NCBI GenBank assembly: GCA_002709005.1
Contig: PAPH01000060.1
Coordinates: 1-64,000, forward strand
DNA length: 64,000 bases
Direction: 5' to 3'
Source: Hyphomicrobiales bacterium
GTDB taxonomy: Bacteria > Pseudomonadota > Alphaproteobacteria > Rhizobiales > Rhizobiaceae
The position numbers were made by a program, and so were the translations under genes. Under the pieces are notes generated by a model. The model was not told the origin of the DNA. It saw nothing but the letters and a program-made list of their open reading frames with translations, and did no database searches. Below are positions 8,004-15,458 of the stretch, in pieces (position 1 is the stretch's first letter; each line of letters starts with the position of its first letter).

Positions 8004-8858
8004 ATGAACTACCGCCACGTCTTCCATGCCGGAAATTTCGCCGACGTCCTCAAGCATGCGATCGTCGCAGCGATCGTGACCTATCTGCAGAAGAAGGACA
8101 CCGCCTTTCGGGTGATCGACACCCATGCCGGCCTCGGCGCCTACCAGCTCGGTTCGGAGGAGGCGCAAAAGACCGGCGAATGGAAGACCGGGATCGGCCG
8201 CATCGCCGCTGCCGAAATGTCGGATGAGCTGCGCGCCTTCCTGGCGCCCTGGCTTGGCGCCGTGGCTGAGGTCAATGGCGGGTCGCTTCTGCCGCTCGAA
8301 CGCTATCCCGGCTCGCCCCTCCTCGTCCGCGCGCTTTTGCGCAAGCAGGACAGGCTTTCGGCGATCGAGCTCCATCCGGCGGATGCAGCCAAGCTTTCGA
8401 AACTGTTTGCGGGCGACCATCAGGTGCGGGTCACCGAGCTCGACGGCTGGCTGGCGCTCGGCGCGCACCTTCCGCCAAAAGAGAAGCGGGGTCTGGTGCT
8501 CGTCGATCCGCCGTTCGAAAAAGAGGGCGAATTCGACCGGCTCATCGAGGGTCTGGACCGGGCGACGAAGCGTTTTCCCGGCGGCAGCTATTGTCTCTGG
8601 TACCCGCTCAAGGCGGACACGGATACGGCAGGCTTTCACGACAAGCTCAAGCAGCTCGGGCGGCCGCGCACGCTGGTCGCCGAATTGTGGGTGCGCGATC
8701 CGGCAACGGAAAAGGGACTGAACGGCTCCGGGATGATCGTCGTCAACCCACCGTTCACCCTTGCGGACAACTTGCGGAAAACCCTGCCGGAGCTGACAGA
8801 AATCCTGGCTCAGGACGGCCAAGCTGGCTTCCGGGTCGAAACCCTTGTGGGCGAATGA
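8004..8858 (+). CDS. rlmJ: 23S rRNA (adenine2030-N6)-methyltransferase RlmJ
   Basis: RlmJ (YhiR family) methylates A2030 of 23S rRNA using S-adenosylmethionine. The 284-residue product begins MNYRHVFHAGNFADVLKHA, the hallmark N-terminus. It has the SAM-binding stretch VIDTHAGLGAY (about residues 38-47) and the catalytic DPPF motif at Asp168 (VLVDPPFEKEGEF). The ATG at 8004 is chosen by this conserved N-terminus; the longer upstream in-frame sequence overlaps the divergent oxidoreductase. It is monocistronic, followed by 163 bases before a LysR gene. Confidence 0.96.
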   Translation: MNYRHVFHAGNFADVLKHAIVAAIVTYLQKKDTAFRVIDTHAGLGAYQLGSEEAQKTGEWKTGIGRIAAAEMSDELRAFLAPWLGAVAEVNGGSLLPLERYPGSPLLVRALLRKQDRLSAIELHPADAAKLSKLFAGDHQVRVTELDGWLALGAHLPPKEKRGLVLVDPPFEKEGEFDRLIEGLDRATKRFPGGSYCLWYPLKADTDTAGFHDKLKQLGRPRTLVAELWVRDPATEKGLNGSGMIVVNPPFTLADNLRKTLPELTEILAQDGQAGFRVETLVGE

Positions 8859-8947
8859 GACGGGCGCCGGCGGCGCTGCTTACGGCAACCAAAATCACGC
8901 CATTGCGTCGTAAAGCCTTTTTTGAACCAATCCGCGTTCCTATGTTG

Positions 8948-8963
8948 CGAAATACGAATTTCG
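8948..8963. promoter_or_regulatory. inverted repeat upstream of the LysR gene
   Basis: CGAAAT (8948-8953) and ATTTCG (8958-8963) are separated by ACGA, about 60 bases before the LysR-type gene. LysR regulators often bind a dyad at their own promoter. No target is proven here. Confidence 0.35.
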
Positions 8964-9021
8964 TCGAGCGCACACGCGCGGGTGGACTATTCCCGGCTTC
9001 CCGGGACAGACAGACATTGGA

Positions 9022-9918
9022 ATGAATATGGGCCAGTCCGAAATCGGTTGGGAGCTGTGGCGGAGCTTTCTGGCTGTGATGAACGAACGTTCCCTCTCCG
9101 GAGCCGCCCGCAGCCTCGGCGTTTCCCAGCCGACGATCGGCCGCCATATCGATCAGCTCGAGACGGCGCTCGGCGTCGGCCTGTTCACCCGCGCGCAGAA
9201 CGGATTGACGCCGACGGATCTCGCTCAGGCCCTCGAACCGCAAGCCCAGGGCATGGCGGCGTCCGCCGCCGCACTGACCCGCACCGCTTCCGCCGATTCC
9301 AGTTCGGAAGACGGCATGGTGCGCATCTCCGCGACTGAGATCATGTCGAGCGAGATATTGCCGCTCATCTTCGCGCCTCTCCTTCGCGAGCACACAGGCC
9401 TTCAGATCGAGGTCGATGCCTCGAACCGGACCGTCGATCTCCTGCGCCGCGATGCGGATATCGCAATCCGCATGCAGCGCCCGGAACAGGGTGCGCTTCT
9501 CGCCCGCCGGCTCGGAACGCTGCGTCTGGGCCTGTTCGCCTCGCGGTCCTATTTCGGCAACCGAAAGCCGCCTGAAAAACCCGCCGAGCTTGCGCAACAC
9601 CGGATCATCGGCCCCGACAGGGATCCGCTCTACCGCAGCAGGTTTCTCACAGCCGTGCCGGAAATCGCCCCGGAGATCTTCACCTACCGCAGCGACAGCC
9701 ACATCACCCAGCTCGCCGCGCTGCGCGCCGGCATCGGTATCGGCATCTGCCAGATGTGGATCGCCGAGAAGGAGGCCGACCTCATTCCGGTTTTGCCGGA
9801 AGCGGTCCATTTCGAAGTCGAGGTCTGGCTGACGATGCACGAGGATCTGCGCCACAGCCGACGCATCAAGATGGTCTACGACCATATCGCCGAATGCCTG
9901 CCCGAATATCTGACCTGA
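9022..9918 (+). CDS. LysR family transcriptional regulator
   Basis: The 298-residue protein has an N-terminal winged helix-turn-helix (about residues 10-65), with SLSGAARSLGVSQPTIGRHIDQLETALGVGLFTR. A periplasmic-binding-like effector domain follows from about residue 95 (GMVRISATEIMSSEILPLIFAPLLREHTGLQIEVD). This is the usual LysR length and layout. The start could be 9022 or the ATG two codons later; a weak TTGGA precedes the first. No neighbouring divergent gene reveals its target: upstream is rlmJ on the same strand, and downstream is a secreted protein after 108 bases. Effector and regulon are unknown. Confidence 0.9.
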   Translation: MNMGQSEIGWELWRSFLAVMNERSLSGAARSLGVSQPTIGRHIDQLETALGVGLFTRAQNGLTPTDLAQALEPQAQGMAASAAALTRTASADSSSEDGMVRISATEIMSSEILPLIFAPLLREHTGLQIEVDASNRTVDLLRRDADIAIRMQRPEQGALLARRLGTLRLGLFASRSYFGNRKPPEKPAELAQHRIIGPDRDPLYRSRFLTAVPEIAPEIFTYRSDSHITQLAALRAGIGIGICQMWIAEKEADLIPVLPEAVHFEVEVWLTMHEDLRHSRRIKMVYDHIAECLPEYLT

Positions 9919-10026
9919 CCTTCACGCTCCTCGTCCCGTTTGCCGCTTGACCTTTCACACCGCCCTGCCCATCTTTTCCGCAATTGCTGAATCGCCTTTG
10001 GCGGAGCGGGTTGGAGGGTTGGACAG

Positions 10027-10476
10027 GTGTTGACGACGATGGGAATACTATCGAAGCGGGTTGCCCCGCTGGTTGCAATGGCAGCGCTCGCCATGAGCTT
10101 CGCCGGGACCGCGGCGATCACGCCGGCCAAGGCCTTTACCGGTACAAGCGCCGCTTCCTGTTCCGAACAGGGCGTTCTCGACTACGTGGCCCGACGCTTT
10201 GTATGGACCGATGAACACGTGATCCAGCGCGGCCTGCGGATCGAGAACATCACCCACACCCACGAAAACAAGTACGAGCCGACCACCGACACCCATCTGA
10301 TCGGCCGTCGTTACTGCCACGCAACCGCGTGGATGAACGACGGGACCAAGCGACAGATGTGGTATCTGATCGAGGAAGGCATGGGCTTTGCGGGCGTCGG
10401 CAACAATGTCGAGTTCTGCATTTCCGGCCTCGACCCGTGGCATGTCTACGGAGCCTGGTGCCGCTCGGTACGCTGA
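10027..10476 (+). CDS. conserved secreted protein of unknown function
   Basis: This is a 149-residue exported protein. The GTG at 10027 is favoured because GGAGG at 10013-10017 is correctly spaced from it; the in-frame ATG at 10039 would be too far. The signal peptide (ILSKRVAPLVAMAALAMSFAGTAAITPAKA) ends near residue 36. The mature part has four cysteines (SCSEQG, RYCHATA, FCISG, WCRSVR) that could form two disulfides, and is rich in aromatics (WMNDGTKRQMWYLIEEGMGFAG). No family was recognised. It ends three bases before the RNase T2-like gene, so the two probably form a bicistron. Confidence 0.75.
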   Translation: MLTTMGILSKRVAPLVAMAALAMSFAGTAAITPAKAFTGTSAASCSEQGVLDYVARRFVWTDEHVIQRGLRIENITHTHENKYEPTTDTHLIGRRYCHATAWMNDGTKRQMWYLIEEGMGFAGVGNNVEFCISGLDPWHVYGAWCRSVR

Positions 10477-10479
10477 TCC

Positions 10480-11208
10480 TTGGACATTCCGAGCCGAAAG
10501 GCGGCACTTGTTCCACTGCTTTTGGCAGCATCCCTTCTAGCCGCCTGTTCCGAGAGCGAGACGCCGGCCCACGACGAAGCCGCCGGCAAGGTTGTTTCAC
10601 CGCCCTCCTCCGTTGCGGACGATCTTCCGCAAGGGTCCGGTTTCGATTTTTATGTGCTGGCCCTTTCCTGGTCGCCGACCTACTGCCTGAATGAGGGCCG
10701 CGGTCGCAACGATCGCACGCAGTGCGGCGGCGACAAGGCCCATGGCTTCATCGTTCATGGTCTCTGGCCGCAGTTCGACAACGGCTATCCGGAATATTGC
10801 CCGACACGGGAAAGCGACCGAGTTCCCGACAAGCTCGGACGTTCGGTGATGGATCTGACCCCGAGCATGGGGCTGATCGGGCATATGTGGCGCAAGCACG
10901 GAAGCTGTTCGGGACTGACCCAGAACGACTATTTCGAGGTCATGCGCAGCGCCCGCGGAAGGGTCACTGTTCCCGATGGCTTCAGCGGTGGCACCGGATC
11001 TCGCTCGGTCTCGCCGAATCAGGTCGAAACCCTTTTCATCGAAAGCAATCCGGGGCTCTCATCAGACGCCATCGCAACGGCGTGTTCGAACGGACAGTTG
11101 CGGGAGGTGCGCATCTGCCTTACGAAAAGCCTCTCCTTCCGCTCCTGCCCCCAGGTCGACCGATCGGGATGCAGGGCGGGTTCGATCTTGGTCCCGCCTC
11201 CCGGCTGA
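10480..11208 (+). CDS. RNase T2 family lipoprotein with altered CAS II motif
   Basis: The 242-residue protein starts at TTG 10480, three bases after the preceding stop; no ATG fits. Its signal ends in a lipobox (LLAAC, Cys23), so a periplasm-facing lipoprotein is expected. RNase T2 motif CAS I is intact (HGFIVHGLWPQF, His93). CAS II reads GHMWRKHGSC: His135, Lys139 and His140 are kept, but the usual Glu after the first His is Met136. Cysteines at 69, 82, 107, 143 and later fit the family disulfides. T2 enzymes cleave single-stranded RNA through a 2',3'-cyclic phosphate. Activity with Met at that position is uncertain. Confidence 0.85.
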   Translation: MDIPSRKAALVPLLLAASLLAACSESETPAHDEAAGKVVSPPSSVADDLPQGSGFDFYVLALSWSPTYCLNEGRGRNDRTQCGGDKAHGFIVHGLWPQFDNGYPEYCPTRESDRVPDKLGRSVMDLTPSMGLIGHMWRKHGSCSGLTQNDYFEVMRSARGRVTVPDGFSGGTGSRSVSPNQVETLFIESNPGLSSDAIATACSNGQLREVRICLTKSLSFRSCPQVDRSGCRAGSILVPPPG

Positions 11209-11275
11209 CCAGGCTCTTTTCCGCCCCTCTGCCGGGATACATCAGTCCGGCCCTCCGCCAATCAAGGATATCTGG

Positions 11276-11872
11276 ATGAAGCTTCTCTATTCCTCCGCCT
11301 CTCCCTATTCAGCCAAGGTACGCATGGCTGCCGCCGTTACCGGCGTCGCCATCGAATCCAAGCCGGTTTCCACGGCAGACGAACCGGCGGACCTGATCGA
11401 CAACAATCCACTGGGCAAGATCCCGACGTTGATTACCGACGAGGGCCTGACCGTATTCGACAGCCGGGCCATCATGGGCTTTCTCGACCGCACAGGATCG
11501 CAGCGCATCTACCCGCGCAACGCCGAAAAGCGCACGGAGACGGACGTGCTCGAAGCGCTGTGCGACGGTATCTGCGACGCGCTGTTGTTGTGCGTCTACG
11601 AAAAGCGCTACCGCACCGAAGAGACATTTCACCAGCCATGGGTCGACTTGCAGTGGCGCAAGGTGTTGCGCGGTCTCGACTCGCTGGAAACGCGTATTCC
11701 GCGCATGGGAAAATCGCCATCCGCAGTGCATCTGGCGATCGCCGCGCTGGTCGGCTATCTGGCGCTGAGGTTCGACGGAAAATGGGAACGTGGCCACCCC
11801 AAGCTCAAGGCGTTCGCGAAGAAATTCTCCGCCAATTATCCTGGCGTGGCAGAGCTGATGCCCTCGGCCTGA
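11276..11872 (+). CDS. glutathione S-transferase family protein
   Basis: The 198-residue protein begins MKLLYSSASPYSAKVRMAAAVTG, a thioredoxin-fold GST N-terminus with Ser-Pro-Tyr-Ser-Ala-Lys at the glutathione site. It has the cis-Pro and the Asp-Ser pair expected for glutathione binding (LGKIPTLITD; VFDSRAIMGFLD). The C-terminal half is all-helical. An upstream in-frame extension overlaps the RNase T2 gene and is not used. It starts 67 bases after that gene and ends at a strong terminator, so it could be third in the same transcript. The substrate is unknown. Confidence 0.87.
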   Translation: MKLLYSSASPYSAKVRMAAAVTGVAIESKPVSTADEPADLIDNNPLGKIPTLITDEGLTVFDSRAIMGFLDRTGSQRIYPRNAEKRTETDVLEALCDGICDALLLCVYEKRYRTEETFHQPWVDLQWRKVLRGLDSLETRIPRMGKSPSAVHLAIAALVGYLALRFDGKWERGHPKLKAFAKKFSANYPGVAELMPSA

Positions 11873-11895
11873 GGCCCAGACAGACAGAAGACGAG

Positions 11896-11925
11896 AAAAG
11901 GCCCGGGACGAACCCGGGCCTTTTT
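11896..11925. terminator. bidirectional terminator between GST and barrel gene
   Basis: AAAAGGCCCGGG (11896-11907) and CCCGGGCCTTTT (11913-11924) form a 12-bp symmetric stem around a five-base loop. It has T residues on the plus strand and A residues before it, so it can serve both convergent genes. Confidence 0.88.
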
Positions 11926-11970
11926 ATTTTCCGGCAAGGGAGGAGTTTTGCCGGACCGACGTTGAAAACG

Positions 11971-12615
11971 TCAGAACTTGAGGCCGATACCGGCGCGGAC
12001 CGAATGGGTATCGAAGCCCGACGAGACGGTGGTGCCGCCGTAGGTAAAGTCTTCGGACCCGTAATCGGTGTAGCGATATTCGACACGCGCGGTGACGTTC
12101 TCGGTGAGGAAGGTTTCCACACCAGCGCCGACCGTGTAGCCGACCATCGTGTTGTCGTCAGAGGCGCCGCCGCCGGGGGCGGTGACTTCCAGGCTGGTGG
12201 CTGCGACACCGGCCGTACCGTAGACCAGGAACGGGTTCATGTCGTAACCGAAGCGGGCACGGAGCGAACCTTCGGCGCCCTGTTCAGCCCTGGTACCGAC
12301 AGCGGAAAGGCCGTCAGCACCGGAGTAGCCAACATCGGCTTCCACACCGGCAACGAAATTGTCGAACTGCCAGTTGTAACCGCCGTACACACCACCGGCC
12401 CAGCCGTTGGTGTCGGAGGCCACGCCATCGGCATCACCCCAGTTGTAGCCGCCGTAGATACCGGCATAACCGCCGGCCCAGAGATAGGCGGGCGCGGTTT
12501 CGATAGCGACGGGCGGCGCAGGCGGCGCTTCGACGATGGCATCGGCGGCACGTGCCTGAAGCGACAGCGGCAGGGTCATGGCCGTCGCAGCGAGGGCCAG
12601 CGTGATCTTGCGCAT
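11971..12615 (-). CDS. outer membrane beta-barrel protein (Omp25/Omp31-like), copy 1
   Basis: The product is 214 residues, starting at ATG 12615 (MRKITLALAATAM) after AAGGAG. A cleavable signal (LSLQARA|ADA) is followed by a Pro/Ala linker and repeated aromatic/Gly strands (LWAGGYAGIYGGYNWG; NWQFDNFVAGVEADVGYSG). It ends in the strand pattern VRAGIGLKF, with a C-terminal Phe as used by the BAM machinery. This is the eight-stranded Omp25/Omp31 type common in Rhizobiales. It is a tandem paralogue of the next gene upstream, with nearly identical N- and C-termini. It has its own leader and terminator. Confidence 0.93.
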   Translation of the reverse strand: MRKITLALAATAMTLPLSLQARAADAIVEAPPAPPVAIETAPAYLWAGGYAGIYGGYNWGDADGVASDTNGWAGGVYGGYNWQFDNFVAGVEADVGYSGADGLSAVGTRAEQGAEGSLRARFGYDMNPFLVYGTAGVAATSLEVTAPGGGASDDNTMVGYTVGAGVETFLTENVTARVEYRYTDYGSEDFTYGGTTVSSGFDTHSVRAGIGLKF

Positions 12616-12723
12616 AGAGGATCTCCTTGTTCGCACTCCCGTCATAACGAACGGCAACGCATGTTGTTCCGCACCCCGGCGAGATTACTGACAAAGGTGC
12701 CCGGGGCATGAATGAGGCAAGAA

Positions 12724-12748
12724 AAGGCCCGGCACGAAACCGGGCCTT
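12724..12748 (-). terminator. intrinsic terminator of the second barrel gene
   Basis: AAGGCCCGG (12724-12732) pairs with CCGGGCCTT (12740-12748). On the minus strand the stem ends in TTTTC. It lies 50 bases after the stop of the gene at 12799 and 100 bases before the start of copy 1. Confidence 0.7.
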
Positions 12749-12798
12749 CAAACTCTCCGGCCATGGGAGGAATTAGCCGGAATTGACGTGCCCGGACG

Positions 12799-13434
12799 TC
12801 AGAACTTCAGGCCGATACCGGCGCGGACCGAGTGATCGTCATAGCCCGACGAGACGGTGCCGAGACCCAGGTTGAAGTCTTCCGAACCGTAATCGGTGTA
12901 GCGATATTCGACACGTGCGGTGACGTTTTCGGTGAGGAAGGTTTCCACACCGGCACCGACAGTGTAGCCGACCATCGTGTTGTCGTCAGAGCCTACGCCA
13001 TCGGACATTTCGAGGTTGGTCGCTGCAACACCGGCCGTACCGTAGACCAGGAACGGGTTCATGTCGTAACCGATACGGGCACGAAGCGAACCTTCGACAC
13101 CCTGTTCGGTGGTGAAGCCCGGCGAGGAACCGTCTGCGCCCGAATAACCGACGTCGGCTTCGACACCGGCGACGAAGTTGTCGAACTGCCAGTTGTAACC
13201 GCCGTAGATGCCGCCGTTCCAGCCGTCATTGTCCGACGTAACCTCGGTTTCGCCCCACTTGTAGCCGCCATAGACACCGGCGTAGCCACCGGCCCAAAGG
13301 TAGGCGGGTGCGGTTGCGACGTCAGCGACCGGCGGTGCGGGCGGTGCTTCGGCGATGGCATCGGCGGCACGCGCCTGAAGCGACAGCGGCAGCGCCATTG
13401 CGGTGGCGGCGAGGGCCAGCGTGATCTTGCGCAT
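12799..13434 (-). CDS. outer membrane beta-barrel protein (Omp25/Omp31-like), copy 2
   Basis: This 211-residue paralogue of the 11971 gene has the same signal peptide (MRKITLALAATAMALPLSLQARAADA), the same NWQFDNFVAGVEADVGYSGADG and ARFGYDMNPFLVYGTAGVAAT-type strands, and the same SVRAGIGLKF end. The differences are concentrated in presumed loops: TEVTSDNDGWNGG, SSPGFTTEQG, SDGVGSDDN and NLGLGTVSSGYDD. AAGGAG precedes the ATG. It is expected to be a surface-exposed barrel of the outer membrane. The upstream 284 bases hold repeated TGTGAC/GTCACA half-sites. Confidence 0.93.
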   Translation of the reverse strand: MRKITLALAATAMALPLSLQARAADAIAEAPPAPPVADVATAPAYLWAGGYAGVYGGYKWGETEVTSDNDGWNGGIYGGYNWQFDNFVAGVEADVGYSGADGSSPGFTTEQGVEGSLRARIGYDMNPFLVYGTAGVAATNLEMSDGVGSDDNTMVGYTVGAGVETFLTENVTARVEYRYTDYGSEDFNLGLGTVSSGYDDHSVRAGIGLKF

Positions 13435-13541
13435 GAATAAAACTCCTTGTTTGCACTCCCGTCCCTAGGACGGCCAGGCAGGTTTTTCCCCGCCCTGGGC
13501 AGAATATCTGGACCTCGAATGCGGCGGCGAATGAGCGGGAA

Positions 13542-13596
13542 TGTGACAAGACGGCGGCACAAAGAAGACTGATTGTGACGTTGCTGAAATGTCACA
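13542..13596. promoter_or_regulatory. cluster of TGTGAC half-sites between the barrel gene and the antiporter
   Basis: TGTGAC occurs at 13542-13547 and 13574-13579, and its complement GTCACA at 13591-13596. The last two form an inverted repeat with an 11-base spacer. They lie 110-160 bases upstream of the minus-strand barrel gene and 120-180 bases before the plus-strand antiporter. This is a candidate activator or repressor site. The factor is unknown. Confidence 0.35.
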
Positions 13597-13718
13597 TAGT
13601 TGACACCTCCTTGCGCCACAGGGCTTTGCGCCCTCCAGTTTGCATCCGAGGGGGGCCGTCCTATATGTGGTGCGAGACTTCACGCCCATCCCCGCTTGCC
13701 GCGAGACAAAGTTTTTCA

Positions 13719-14657
13719 ATGCTCAGTTATGTGATGCTCATCGCCGGAATGGCGCTTCTGATGTGTGCGGGGGATTATCTCGTCAGGGGATCCGTGGGGC
13801 TTGCCGCACGGTTTCAGATCAATCCGCTCCTCATCGGCCTGACGGTGGTCGCCTTCGGCACGTCCGCACCGGAACTCTTCGTATCGCTGCAGGCCGCCTG
13901 GGACGGAGTTTCGGGCATCGCGATCGGCAATGTGGTCGGCTCCAACATTGCAAATGTGCTTCTGGTGCTCGGCGCGCCGGCGCTTCTGGCCGCACTGCAC
14001 TGTTCAGAGCGCGGTATCGGCATCTCGCTGGGTGTGATGTTGCTGCTGTCGGTCCTGCTGATGTCCTTCATGGCGACCGGAACTTTGTCGCGGGGAGAAG
14101 GCGCTGTACTTCTTCTGGTGATGGCCGGCTATCTCGGCTGGCAGATTCGCCGCGCGGTCAAGGATCCGGCTCACGCCTGCGAAGGCCACGAGGACGAAGA
14201 TATCGCGGCGGCCGATACGCCTGGCAAGATCGGCCTCTTTATCTTGCTGGGCCTGATCGGCCTGCCGCTCGGCGCCTGGCTGACAGTTGCCGGAGCCTCG
14301 GAAATCGCCCGCATGTTCGGCGCCTCGGAAACCGCGATCGGGCTGACTGTCGTCGCCATCGGGACCTCGCTGCCGGAGCTCGTGACATCGGTGATGGCCG
14401 CCTGGCGCAAGTCCGGCGCGGTGGCGATCGGCAATGTGGTCGGATCGAACATCTTCAATATCGGCTTCATCCTCGGGCTCACCAGCCTGGTGCTGCCACT
14501 TCAGGTCGACGAGCGTGTTATTCATGTCGACATGTGGGTCATGCTGGCGACTTCGGCGCTGGTCGTGGCTCTCGCGCACTGGAACCGCCCGATCGGCAAG
14601 ATTGGTGGCCTTGCCATGCTCGCAGCCTTCGCGCTGTATATCGTGACGGTATTCTGA
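13719..14657 (+). CDS. calcium/sodium antiporter, YrbG type
   Basis: The 312-residue inner-membrane exchanger of the CaCA family shows two inverted alpha-repeats: VVAFGTSAPELFVSLQAAW with GNVVGSNIANVLLVLG in the first half, and VVAIGTSLPELVTSVMAAW with GNVVGSNIFNIGFILG in the second. Between them is an acidic cytoplasmic loop (HACEGHEDEDIAAADTPG). These repeats carry the cation-binding Glu and Asn residues. The ATG at 13719 matches the family N-terminus; longer in-frame extensions are unlikely. A second paralogue sits at 51165. It is followed after 30 bases by the SDR gene. Confidence 0.94.
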   Translation: MLSYVMLIAGMALLMCAGDYLVRGSVGLAARFQINPLLIGLTVVAFGTSAPELFVSLQAAWDGVSGIAIGNVVGSNIANVLLVLGAPALLAALHCSERGIGISLGVMLLLSVLLMSFMATGTLSRGEGAVLLLVMAGYLGWQIRRAVKDPAHACEGHEDEDIAAADTPGKIGLFILLGLIGLPLGAWLTVAGASEIARMFGASETAIGLTVVAIGTSLPELVTSVMAAWRKSGAVAIGNVVGSNIFNIGFILGLTSLVLPLQVDERVIHVDMWVMLATSALVVALAHWNRPIGKIGGLAMLAAFALYIVTVF

Positions 14658-14687
14658 GCCGTCGAATCGGCTGAAAACGGAGCAACC

Positions 14688-15458
14688 GTGGTCACGGAAG
14701 AGACATCGAAAATCGTATTGGTGACGGGCGCCGGCAAACGCATCGGCCGCGCCATCGCGCTCGATCTCGCGGTGCACGGGTTCGTGATCGCCGTTCATGC
14801 CAACAATTCGAAGAACGAGGCGGAGGAAACCGCCTCGATCATCCGCGATGCCGGCGGCAAGGCTGAAGTGTTTCTCGGCGATCTGACCGATCCCGCGGTG
14901 CCGGACAGGCTGATTGCCGCAATCAAGAAGAAATTCGGCCCACCGCGCATTCTCGTCAACAACGCCTCGATCTTCGAGGCCGATACCGCGGACACGTTCG
15001 ATCCCGAACTCTTCGATCACCACATGGCCCTGCATGTGAAGGCGCCGGCGCTTCTGGCCGCCGCCATGGCCAAGGCGCTCCCTGACGAAACGGACGGGCT
15101 CGTCGTCAACATGGTCGACCAGCGCGTGAAGCGGCTGACGCCCAACTTCTTTTCCTACACGCTGTCGAAATCGGCGCTGTGGACGGCCACGCGCACGATG
15201 GCACTCGCCTTTGCGCCGACAATCCGGGTCAACGCTATCGGTCCCGGCCCGACGATCAAGAGTTCGCGCCAGAGCGACGCGGAATTCGCCCGCCAGGTCG
15301 ATGCGCTTGCGCTGGAACATGGGCCCGAGCTCGGCGAATTCGGCGCGACAATCCGCTATTTCTGGGAGAACAAGTCGATCACCGGGCAGATGATCGCGCT
15401 CGACGGCGGCCAGCATCTGGCCTGGGAGACGCCCGACGTCACCGGGGTGAACGAATGA
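14688..15458 (+). CDS. short-chain dehydrogenase, pteridine-reductase (PTR1/FolM)-like
   Basis: The 256-residue SDR starts at GTG 14688, preceded by GGAGCAA. The cofactor motif is TGAGKRIG (13-20), the TG-x3-R-x-G form seen in pteridine reductases, followed by NNAS (91-94). The catalytic Tyr157 and Lys161 are present (SYTLSK). The usual Ser is replaced by Asp144 in [11 protein letters not shown], exactly the exchange known in PTR1 and FolM. A role in NADPH-dependent dihydropteridine or dihydrofolate reduction is therefore likely, though unproven. Its stop overlaps the uvrC start by four bases (ATGA). Confidence 0.85.
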   Translation: MVTEETSKIVLVTGAGKRIGRAIALDLAVHGFVIAVHANNSKNEAEETASIIRDAGGKAEVFLGDLTDPAVPDRLIAAIKKKFGPPRILVNNASIFEADTADTFDPELFDHHMALHVKAPALLAAAMAKALPDETDGLVVNMVDQRVKRLTPNFFSYTLSKSALWTATRTMALAFAPTIRVNAIGPGPTIKSSRQSDAEFARQVDALALEHGPELGEFGATIRYFWENKSITGQMIALDGGQHLAWETPDVTGVNE

